Source: Sphaerochaeta sp. (GTDB taxonomy: Bacteria; Spirochaetota; Spirochaetia; Sphaerochaetales; Sphaerochaetaceae). From it: a stretch of 47,550 nucleotides of DNA. The notes under the pieces were generated by a model that saw nothing but the letters and a program-made list of their open reading frames with translations, was not told where the DNA came from and searched no databases. Positions 34,102-41,035 of this stretch are shown here, one piece after another (position 1 is the stretch's first letter; the number at the start of each line of letters is the position of its first letter). Where the stretch lies: contig JAEINL010000024.1 in assembly GCA_016342655.1 (NCBI GenBank), forward strand, positions 1 to 47,550, in the 5' to 3' direction. Made by a program: the position numbers and the translations under genes.

Positions 34102-34124
34102 ATGGCCAGCCCCAGGCTGGCCAT
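34102..34124. other. Perfect 10-bp hairpin between two secreted-protein genes
   Basis: ATGGCCAGCC-CCA-GGCTGGCCAT lies 17 bp before the next start codon. It could attenuate, or protect mRNA between the two genes. No T-run. Confidence 0.6.
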
Positions 34125-34140
34125 GTCAAAGGAGTATACC

Positions 34141-34761
34141 ATGAGAAAATTTCATACGTTTTTAGTACTAACGGCGGTAATGGGCATAAGTGCCTTGGCC
34201 TTGCTGGTGGCACAGCCGGTCAGCGAAGTGCAGAACCAACTGGTGACAGTATCCCCAGTATCTGAGGCCTCTTCCGAATCGGAAGGGATCCTGTACATGA
34301 GGGAGGAGGAAAAACTTGCCCGTGATGTCTATCTGGCCTTGTACGACAGGTGGGTTCTGAGGACGTTCGCCAATATCGCACAGGCAGAGCAGATGCACAT
34401 GGACAGCGTTGGTGCCCTGATCGAGGCTCAGGGGTTAGTCGACCCCGTCACAGGGTCACAACCCGGTGAGTTCAAGAATCCCACCCTTGCAGCGCTCTAT
34501 GCATCATTGGTTGAGCTGGGCTCACAATCGCTTCAGGATGCCCTCATTGTCGGGACGATCATAGAGGGCCTTGATATCTATGATTTGGAGAACTATCTCT
34601 CTGAGACAGATGACCCTGCTTCGATAGCCGTCTATACGAACCTGTTGAGAGGGTCGGAGAACCACATGCGTTCTTTCTCAAGACAACTTAGCCGGTATGG
34701 CATTGCCTATGAGGCACGCTATATCACCCAAGAAAGGTTGGAGGAGATTCTTTCCCGGTAA
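34141..34761 (+). CDS. DUF2202-type ferritin-like secreted protein
   Basis: A 206-residue exported protein: signal anchor (about 5-26, VLTAVMGISALALLVAQPVS) and a DUF2202 four-helix ferritin-like domain. Landmarks: ILYMREEEKLARDVYLALYD, FANIAQAEQMHMDSVGALIE, VGTIIEGLDIYDLE and LLRGSENHMRSFSRQL. The Glu and His residues (EEEK, E-x2-H, E-x-H-type sites) suggest a di-metal centre. Homologues are often envelope proteins of unknown role. GGAG precedes the ATG at 34141. A terminator follows. Together with its neighbours, metal or peroxide handling at the cell surface is a fair guess. Confidence 0.8.
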   Translation: MRKFHTFLVLTAVMGISALALLVAQPVSEVQNQLVTVSPVSEASSESEGILYMREEEKLARDVYLALYDRWVLRTFANIAQAEQMHMDSVGALIEAQGLVDPVTGSQPGEFKNPTLAALYASLVELGSQSLQDALIVGTIIEGLDIYDLENYLSETDDPASIAVYTNLLRGSENHMRSFSRQLSRYGIAYEARYITQERLEEILSR

Positions 34762-34786
34762 ATACATACATACAAATACTATTCAA

Positions 34787-34824
34787 GGGAAGGCTCTGCT
34801 GACGCAGAGCCTTCCCTGCTTTTT
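34787..34824 (+). terminator. Intrinsic terminator after the DUF2202 gene
   Basis: GGGAAGGCTCTGC pairs perfectly with GCAGAGCCTTCCC over a TGAC loop; TGC and five T's follow. Confidence 0.9.
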
Positions 34825-34885
34825 CTACAAATTGGGTTCTAAGGCTGGGGAGCGTGTACAGTGGGAGGAAAGGGGTATGCGATAG

Positions 34886-34901
34886 TCAACGCGTTCGTTG
34901 A
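34886..34901. promoter_or_regulatory. Inverted repeat upstream of the ubiD operon
   Basis: TCAACG-CGTT-CGTTGA, a perfect 6-bp inverted repeat about 70 bp before the ubiD start. Possible operator; no promoter is clear next to it. Confidence 0.3.
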
Positions 34902-34968
34902 AACCTCTAGGAGCATTTGTAAGACCTGCACTCAAGACATTATTTTTGAAATGTGATACTTATTAGCT

Positions 34969-36420
34969 ATGGCATACAAAGATCTTCAGGACTTTATCCG
35001 GAAATTGGAAGCGGAAGGGGAACTGTGTAGGATTACACGGGAAGTCGACCCCTATCTGGAAATAACAGAAATTACTGACCGGGTCAGTAAGGCAGGGGGA
35101 AAAGCTTTGCTGTTCGAACAGGTTAAGGGTTCAGAGTATCCGGTACTGATGAATGCCATGGGGTCTTACAAACGTATGGCCATGGCCTTGGGCGTGCAGG
35201 ACCTTGAAGAGAAGCAGAAAGAAATTTCTGACTTGATCAAATGGGGTTTCAGTCAGGCGAAGAGCATTGATATCCCCTCCATTATCCCCAAGCTCTCTGT
35301 GTTCCACTCTTTTTTCCCCAGAAAAGTGAGAAAGGCTGCCTGTCAGGAGGTGGTTGACCACGATCCCGACCTTTCAAAACTCCCTGTGTTGACCTGTTGG
35401 CCTCAGGATGGGGGGCCCTTCCTTACGTTGCCCTTAGTCTTTACCCGCGACCCTGAGTCAGGGGTTTCCAACCTGGGAATGTACCGGATGCAGGTTTTTG
35501 ATAAGAATACGACGGGTATGCATTGGCATATCCATAAGGACGGGTCTCATTTCTATCAGAAATATAAAGACAGGAATGAAGTGATGCCCGTTGCTGTGGC
35601 CCTTGGGTGCGATCCTGCCATTACCTATGCTGCGACCGCTCCGCTTCCTGAGGGGATCTATGAGATTCTCTTTGCAGGGTTTTTACGGGGCAAGCCGGTG
35701 AATATGGTCGATTGCGTGACTATTCCACTCCAGGTTCCCGCCGATGCAGAGTTTGTGCTTGAGGGGTATGTAGACCCTCAGGAAAAACTCCATACCGAAG
35801 GTCCGTTTGGCGACCATACAGGGTATTACTCCTTGCAAGGGGAATATCCAATCTTCCATGTACAATGCATTACCCGTAAGAAAAAGCCTGTCTATCCTGC
35901 AACGGTTGTCGGTAAACCTCCCATGGAGGATTGTTATATGGCAAAGGCTACCGAGCGGCTGTTCCTTCCTCTTCTCCAGTTGGTAATTCCTGAGATCGTA
36001 GATATGGAGTTGCCTCTCGCGGGGGTATTCCACAACTGTGTGATTGTCTCGATCAAGAAACGATTCCCTGCTCAGGTCAAGAAAGTCATGAATGCCCTTT
36101 GGGGGCTTGGCCAGATGATGTATACCAAGATGATCATCGTCGTCGATGATACCGTTGATGTCCATGACATCTCAACGGTGATGTGGAAAGTATTCAATAA
36201 TATTGATGGAAAGCGTGATATCGTATTCTCCGAAGGCCCCCTTGATGCCTTGGACCATGCTTCGCCTCTCCCCCTGCAAGGGACACGGTTGGGGATTGAT
36301 GCAACTAAAAAAACACTTCTTGACGGGCATACCCGGCCTTGGCCTGATGATATTGTAATGACCGGTGAGGTTGTCCGCCATATTGATGAAATCTGGAATG
36401 AACTGGGAATTGAGGTATAG
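34969..36420 (+). CDS. ubiD: UbiD-family decarboxylase (quinone biosynthesis type)
   Basis: A 483-residue prenylated-FMN-dependent decarboxylase. Landmarks: NLGMYRMQVFDKNTTGMHWH (cofactor binding), EGPFGDHTGYY with the catalytic Glu and Asp, and PVYPATVVGKPPMED. Length and the arrangement match UbiD/MqnL rather than the shorter aromatic-catabolism forms, but substrate cannot be read from sequence. There is no good ribosome-binding site before the ATG, so translation may be weak. First gene of a six-gene operon; the UbiX needed to make its cofactor is two genes away. Proposed job: decarboxylating a prenylated dihydroxynaphthoate or hydroxybenzoate. Confidence 0.92.
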   Translation: MAYKDLQDFIRKLEAEGELCRITREVDPYLEITEITDRVSKAGGKALLFEQVKGSEYPVLMNAMGSYKRMAMALGVQDLEEKQKEISDLIKWGFSQAKSIDIPSIIPKLSVFHSFFPRKVRKAACQEVVDHDPDLSKLPVLTCWPQDGGPFLTLPLVFTRDPESGVSNLGMYRMQVFDKNTTGMHWHIHKDGSHFYQKYKDRNEVMPVAVALGCDPAITYAATAPLPEGIYEILFAGFLRGKPVNMVDCVTIPLQVPADAEFVLEGYVDPQEKLHTEGPFGDHTGYYSLQGEYPIFHVQCITRKKKPVYPATVVGKPPMEDCYMAKATERLFLPLLQLVIPEIVDMELPLAGVFHNCVIVSIKKRFPAQVKKVMNALWGLGQMMYTKMIIVVDDTVDVHDISTVMWKVFNNIDGKRDIVFSEGPLDALDHASPLPLQGTRLGIDATKKTLLDGHTRPWPDDIVMTGEVVRHIDEIWNELGIEV

Positions 36421-36423
36421 GAA

Positions 36424-37287
36424 TTGGGAAAAGCTAATAATAAACCTCTGAAACTTGCCCAGGCAGTCATGATTCAACATACGTTGTTTTCCCTTCCCTT
36501 TGCAGGGGCCGCACTTTTGCTGGAGACCAAAGGGGTAATCCCCATGCAGAAATTACTGTGGATTTTCCTTGCTATCCTTGGGGCGAGGAACGGTGCAAAT
36601 GCCCTTAACAGGTTGGTCGACCATTCCCTTGATGCCTTGAATCCAAGGACAGAGGGACGTCATCTTCCCTCAGGTCGACTTACGCGCACCGACCTATGGA
36701 TCTTTGCCATTTGCTGTATTCTGCTTCTGATTATCTCGACTTGTATGCTCAATTGGTTGTGCGTGGCTTTGCTTCCCTTAGCCCTTGGCATGGTCTTTAC
36801 CTATTCCTACACCAAGCGTTTTACCTGGCTATGCCATTATTTCCTCGGTGCCACTGTTGCTATAGCCCCCATGGGAACGTTGTTGGCCCTGAACGGAGCG
36901 TTCAAACCCAGCTATTTTATTGTCTCTGCTGCAGTTTCCCTTTGGGTTGCAGGGTTTGACATTATCTATGCCACCCAAGATAGTGAATTCGACCGAGAAC
37001 AGGGATTGTATTCGATTCCTGCAAGGTTTGGGATAAGGAAAGCTTTGGTCATTGCCTCTTTCTCTCATCTGGTCTCTTTTCTGCTTTTGGTTATCTGGGG
37101 ATTTTTCTACCAGGTCGGATCCTGGTATTTTGTTGGATGTCTCGCTGTAGGAATCCTGTTGTTTGTTGAAAATGCACTGGTCGCCCCGGGGAAATTGAAA
37201 CATGTCACTACTGCTGCCTACCACATCAATGAGATTGTCAGCGTGTTGTTCTTTGTATTTGTAGCTTTGGAGGTATACCTGCCATGA
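36424..37287 (+). CDS. mqnP: UbiA-family prenyltransferase (MqnP-like)
   Basis: A 287-residue integral membrane prenyltransferase with about nine segments. First Asp-rich motif NRLVDHSLDALNPRT (N-x3-D-x4-D), second FDIIYATQDSEFDREQGL with YSIPARFG. The sequence HTLFSLPFAGAALL, plus GRHLPSGRLT, resembles MqnP of the futalosine menaquinone route and UbiA more than MenA. I accept the TTG at 36424 because the conserved first helix (KLAQAVMIQHTLFSLPF) begins before the first ATG (36469) and GAGG lies upstream. It overlaps ubiX by four bases. It would attach the polyprenyl chain, made by the synthase at 28870, to an aromatic acid. Symbol given by resemblance. Confidence 0.82.
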   Translation: MGKANNKPLKLAQAVMIQHTLFSLPFAGAALLLETKGVIPMQKLLWIFLAILGARNGANALNRLVDHSLDALNPRTEGRHLPSGRLTRTDLWIFAICCILLLIISTCMLNWLCVALLPLALGMVFTYSYTKRFTWLCHYFLGATVAIAPMGTLLALNGAFKPSYFIVSAAVSLWVAGFDIIYATQDSEFDREQGLYSIPARFGIRKALVIASFSHLVSFLLLVIWGFFYQVGSWYFVGCLAVGILLFVENALVAPGKLKHVTTAAYHINEIVSVLFFVFVALEVYLP

Positions 37288-37853
37288 AACGTATCATTGT
37301 AGCTGTTACCGGAGCCACCGGTTCCGTATATGCCTTACACCTCTTGCAGAGGCTTTGTCAGATGGAAGAGGTCTTTGTCCACCTTGTTGTTTCTCCTTGG
37401 GGTGAACGCGTTATGCTTGAGGAAACTGGCAAGACAGTCAGAGAATGGCTGTCTGGCCTACCGAATGACAATCTCTTCTTATATGAGCATGCAGACCTAG
37501 GCGCTCCTATTGCTAGTGGTTCTTATCCGATAGATGCCATGGTTGTCATTCCCTGTACAATGGGTAGCCTTGGTGCCATTGCCTGTGGGCTTTCTGCAAA
37601 CCTGATCGAACGCTGTGCAAGTGTGACACTGAAGGAAAAGAGGCCGCTCATCCTGGTTGCAAGGGAGACTCCCCTCAGTTCCCTTCATTTGCAGAACATG
37701 TTGACCTTGAGTAATGTAGGGGCGATGATACTCCCTCCGGTTCCTACTTTTTATTGCCATCCCAAAACCGTGGATGACATTGTGGATTCAACAGTCGACA
37801 GGGTTCTTGATTCCCTTCGGCTTGCCGATACAAAAATCAAACGATGGAAGTGA
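37284..37853 (+). CDS. ubiX: UbiX flavin prenyltransferase
   Basis: A 189-residue enzyme that joins dimethylallyl phosphate to FMN, giving the prenylated cofactor used by UbiD. Landmarks: VAVTGATGSVYALHLLQ (FMN-binding turn), VVIPCTMGSLGAIACGLS and RPLILVARETPLSSLHLQNM. Length is standard. The ATG overlaps the stop of the prenyltransferase gene. It is a necessary partner of the UbiD in this operon, so the three form a self-sufficient prenylation/decarboxylation unit. Confidence 0.93.
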   Translation: MKRIIVAVTGATGSVYALHLLQRLCQMEEVFVHLVVSPWGERVMLEETGKTVREWLSGLPNDNLFLYEHADLGAPIASGSYPIDAMVVIPCTMGSLGAIACGLSANLIERCASVTLKEKRPLILVARETPLSSLHLQNMLTLSNVGAMILPPVPTFYCHPKTVDDIVDSTVDRVLDSLRLADTKIKRWK

Positions 37854-37855
37854 TG

Positions 37856-38791
37856 ATGAAAAAAAAGAAGCGTGTATTGTTCTTGGCTCTATTGCTTGTG
37901 TTTGCAAGCGTCGTGTTTGCCCAGCCAAATGCTGAAAGGCAAAGTATACAGATTGGAATTCTCCCGGATGTCGATTCCCTGCCCTTCATGCTTGCCGAGT
38001 ATCAGAACCTGTTTGAAAAACAGGGAGTGAAGGTTAATCTGGTCAAGTTCCAGAGCCCTGTCGAACGTGATGCCGCTTTCCAAGCTGGAAAGATAGATGG
38101 AATGGTGGGTGATACGCTCGGGGCACTCTTCCTTGAGCAGGCAGGTTTTGACATTTCCATACTTTCGACGACCAATGGACGCTATGGTCTTGCTGGCTCC
38201 CCTCAAGGTGCCATTACCGGACTTGAACAGCTGGCAAACCAGGCCATAGGGGTCAGTAGCAATACCATTATCGAGTATCTGGCAGACTCTCTTGTCCTTT
38301 CGGCGGGGGTAGGGGAAGAGGATATAAAGCTGCTTGCTGTCCCTAAGATCCCCGTAAGGATGGAACTTCTACTCAATGGTCAGATTCCTGCTGCCTGTCT
38401 TCCCGAACCCCTGTATTCCCTGGTAATCGTAAAAGGAGCAAAGCCCCTGGGCGACAGCACCTCTTTATCCGATGCCCCTGGGGTAATGATCTTTGACTCT
38501 GCTTTTATCCAAAAGAATCGCAGTGATTTGATCAAAGGGTTCAAGGCCTACTGGGAAGCTGGACAGCTGATCAATGCTAATCCAGATGACTATCGGGCGT
38601 TTTTGGTCGACCAAGCTGGATTTCCACAACCTCTCGGCCCGATATTTTCTTTTGTGACCTATACGAAACCCCAGATTCCTTCAAAGGCCCAGATACAGAA
38701 GGTTGTCGATTGGATGAACACGAGAAAACTTCTTGATTCAATTCCCACGTATGAGGCCCTGGTCGATCCGTTTGTGGTACAGGCATTATAA
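37856..38791 (+). CDS. ABC transporter substrate-binding protein (NMT1/ThiY/TauA type)
   Basis: A 311-residue exported protein: signal peptide (VLFLALLLVFASVVFAQ) and a type II periplasmic-binding fold. Landmarks: IGILPDVDSLPFMLAEYQNL, FEKQGVKVNLVKFQSPVERD, AFQAGKIDGMVGDTLGALFL and the hinge-type LLLNGQIPAACLPEPLYSLV. This is the family that binds aromatic, sulfonate or pyrimidine-like substrates. MqnA and MqnD of the futalosine pathway share this fold, but they are cytoplasmic; the signal peptide argues for transport. Start at the third ATG in the cluster (37856), with GGAAG five bases upstream. Two bases separate it from the ubiX stop, so it is in the same operon. Ligand unknown; proposed: a quinone precursor. 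Confidence 0.85.
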   Translation: MKKKKRVLFLALLLVFASVVFAQPNAERQSIQIGILPDVDSLPFMLAEYQNLFEKQGVKVNLVKFQSPVERDAAFQAGKIDGMVGDTLGALFLEQAGFDISILSTTNGRYGLAGSPQGAITGLEQLANQAIGVSSNTIIEYLADSLVLSAGVGEEDIKLLAVPKIPVRMELLLNGQIPAACLPEPLYSLVIVKGAKPLGDSTSLSDAPGVMIFDSAFIQKNRSDLIKGFKAYWEAGQLINANPDDYRAFLVDQAGFPQPLGPIFSFVTYTKPQIPSKAQIQKVVDWMNTRKLLDSIPTYEALVDPFVVQAL

Positions 38792-39553
38792 ATGATAGAG
38801 GTCAGGGAGGTATCATATTCCTATTGTCAAGGGAATAGGCCAGTCACAATATTCTCCTCTTGTAGCCATACCTTCGAAAAGAAGCAGGTCCATGCGATAA
38901 TTGGTCATTCCGGTTGTGGGAAGACCACTTTGCTCTATCTTCTTTCAGGGTTGCTGCAGCCTTCGGCGGGGTCACTGTCTTTTGATGGCAACAATCTGGG
39001 ATTTCGACAAAGCAACAGGGCAATTATTCTTCAGGATTTTGGATTACTGCCCTGGAAACGGGTATACGACAATATCGCCCTTGGTCTCCATTTGAAGAAT
39101 GAGCCTAAGGAGGTGATTGCAGAAAAAGTCACCCGGATACTGCAAGAAGTCGAGATATGCTCTCTATCCCGTTCTTTTCCCTCACAGCTTTCAGGAGGTG
39201 AGAAGCAACGGTGTGCCATCGCACGGGCTGTGGTTACCGAACCGGACCTGTTGCTGATGGATGAACCTTTTTCGGCCCTCGATGCAATGAATAGGGAAAA
39301 TATGCAAGAGCTGTTGCTTACAATACAGAGACGGCATGGGATGACGTGCATCATGGTAACCCACAGCATAGAAGAGGCTGTGTACGTAAGTGATTCCATC
39401 CATGTGATGGAACGAAATGAACAAGGATCTACAGTGTTCTTGCCAACAATTGAAAATACTCACCAAAAATTAGACGGCTACCGAAAAAGCCCAGAATATT
39501 TTGCTACCTGTGTCCAGCTCCGCAAATTGCTTGAAAAGGGGCATGCCAGATGA
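38792..39553 (+). CDS. ABC transporter ATPase (nitrate/sulfonate/taurine class)
   Basis: A 253-residue ATPase: Walker A GHSGCGKTT, Q-loop ILQDFGLLPWK, signature LSGGEKQRCAIARA, Walker B LLLMDEPFSALDA and H-loop VTHSIEEAVYVSD. The LLPW sequence after the Q-loop is typical of TauB/SsuB-type ATPases. The ATG follows the binding-protein stop directly, without a gap. Energises the importer formed with the next gene. Confidence 0.93.
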   Translation: MIEVREVSYSYCQGNRPVTIFSSCSHTFEKKQVHAIIGHSGCGKTTLLYLLSGLLQPSAGSLSFDGNNLGFRQSNRAIILQDFGLLPWKRVYDNIALGLHLKNEPKEVIAEKVTRILQEVEICSLSRSFPSQLSGGEKQRCAIARAVVTEPDLLLMDEPFSALDAMNRENMQELLLTIQRRHGMTCIMVTHSIEEAVYVSDSIHVMERNEQGSTVFLPTIENTHQKLDGYRKSPEYFATCVQLRKLLEKGHAR

Positions 39554-40293
39554 AAAAGGCTGGAATATTGCTTATCGCTATGTGGTATGCTCTATCTTTT
39601 TTTGCAGGCAAGCTTTTTCTTCCCTATCCCCATGCAGTAGCTTCCCATACAGCTCTAGCCCTTATACAAAGCTCCCTGATCAGGCATTTCGCTATCTCTG
39701 CATTTCGTATTTTTGTTGCGCTCATAACAGCGACTGTTCTGGCTACTTGGTTGGGGCTTGCTGCAGGTAGGAGTAGGAAGACGGACAGAATGCTCACCCC
39801 TTTTGCCTACATCCTCTATCCAATTCCCAAGGTGGCGTTGTTGCCGGTAATTATGTTGTTTTTAGGCCTTGGAAATCTCTCCAAGGTATTTTTCATTGGT
39901 TTGGTCGTGTTTTTCCAGCTCTACTTTGTTATTAGGGATGCCGCCCAAGCAGTGGATGAGCACTATATTGATTCTGTGCGTAGTCTCGGGGCTTCTCGTT
40001 TTGCCATCCTGGTGCATGTTGTGCTTCCTGCAGTACTTCCTTCCCTGTTTACTGCCTTGAGGGTTTCTACAGGGACAGCGACAGCTGTATTGTTTCTTGC
40101 CGAAACCTTTGCAACAACCACTGGGTTGGGTTGGTTCATCATGGACAGCTGGGCAAGGATGGACTATCTGGACATGTATGCAGCAATGGTATGCCTGAGC
40201 CTTCTGGCCACAGCGTTCTTTGCCCTGTTCTCTTTATTGGAAAAGCATCTCTGTCCCTGGATGCACCTAAAAGACAGAGTATCTGAAGAGTAG
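39550..40293 (+). CDS. ABC transporter permease (SsuC/TauC type)
   Basis: A 247-residue permease with about six membrane segments and the EAA loop DSVRSLGASRFAILVHVVLP that contacts the ATPase. Overlaps the ATPase gene by four bases. Only one permease is encoded, so it should act as a homodimer. Last gene of the ubiD operon. The next gene starts 180 bp further on and may have its own promoter. Confidence 0.92.
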   Translation: MKKAGILLIAMWYALSFFAGKLFLPYPHAVASHTALALIQSSLIRHFAISAFRIFVALITATVLATWLGLAAGRSRKTDRMLTPFAYILYPIPKVALLPVIMLFLGLGNLSKVFFIGLVVFFQLYFVIRDAAQAVDEHYIDSVRSLGASRFAILVHVVLPAVLPSLFTALRVSTGTATAVLFLAETFATTTGLGWFIMDSWARMDYLDMYAAMVCLSLLATAFFALFSLLEKHLCPWMHLKDRVSEE

Positions 40294-40474
40294 CTTCTAC
40301 CGGTACTGCAAGGTGGTCGTGCGGTTTCATTTATGATTGAGCCGGAATTTGATTGACAGCTCTACTTGAACAACCTTACAATTACTAGTGATTTTATTTG
40401 GATATGATATCGCGGTTTATACACGTATGTAGTTATGATACCCCTTGGATTTTCTCCGATTGGGAAGGATTACC

Positions 40475-41035
40475 ATGCAAATTAGAAAAAATGACGTTTC
40501 GAATACAACGAAAACCTCGCTCAAAGAACCAAGCCAGATGATGCAAATCCGAGTCAATGGCATCTTGCATACATGGAAGATTGAAGCAGACATTACAAAT
40601 GCCACTACGCTTTCTTACCTCCTCAGGGAAAAACTCGGATTCACCGGGCTCAAGGTAGCCTGTGATGAAGGGGCTTGTGGTGCTTGCACGGTAATTATGG
40701 ATGGGAAGGCTGTCCTTTCCTGTATGGTGCTTGCAATTCAGGCTGATGGCCACGATGTATTGACAATAGAAGGCCTGGGGAAAGATGATCCTGTGGTCCA
40801 AGCCTTTGCAGAGCAGTCTGAACCCCACTATGGGACTGCCATGCAGTGCGGCTATTGCACCCCGGGGTTTGTCATGACAGCCAGGGCCCTGCTGAACGAA
40901 AACCCTTCACCCACGCTTGGTGAAATCAAGGATGCCCTATCGGGAAATATCTGCAGGTGCGGCTGTTATGCGGGAATAGCCCAAGCCGTCCTCCGTGCCT
41001 CTGAAAAAATACTGGCAAAAGGGAGGCAACTATGA
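40475..41035 (+). CDS. Molybdenum hydroxylase, 2Fe-2S subunit
   Basis: A 186-residue ferredoxin-type subunit of the xanthine dehydrogenase/4-hydroxybenzoyl-CoA reductase family. Residues about 40-110 form the plant-type 2Fe-2S domain (CDEGACGACTVIMDG with a distant Cys in VLSC). Residues 110-186 form the helical second-cluster domain (CGYCTPGFVMTARALL and ICRCGCYAGI). It has an extra 25-residue N-terminal stretch rich in Lys, Asn and Thr before the ferredoxin domain. Start at 40475, after GGAAGGA. Passes electrons from molybdenum to the FAD subunit. Its stop overlaps the next gene (ATGA). Confidence 0.93.
   Translation: MQIRKNDVSNTTKTSLKEPSQMMQIRVNGILHTWKIEADITNATTLSYLLREKLGFTGLKVACDEGACGACTVIMDGKAVLSCMVLAIQADGHDVLTIEGLGKDDPVVQAFAEQSEPHYGTAMQCGYCTPGFVMTARALLNENPSPTLGEIKDALSGNICRCGCYAGIAQAVLRASEKILAKGRQL

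Noticed and set aside
37856..38791. Binding protein read as MqnA or MqnD (futalosine pathway enzymes with the same fold)
   Set aside because: It has a clear signal peptide and is followed directly by ATPase and permease genes, so transport is the better call.
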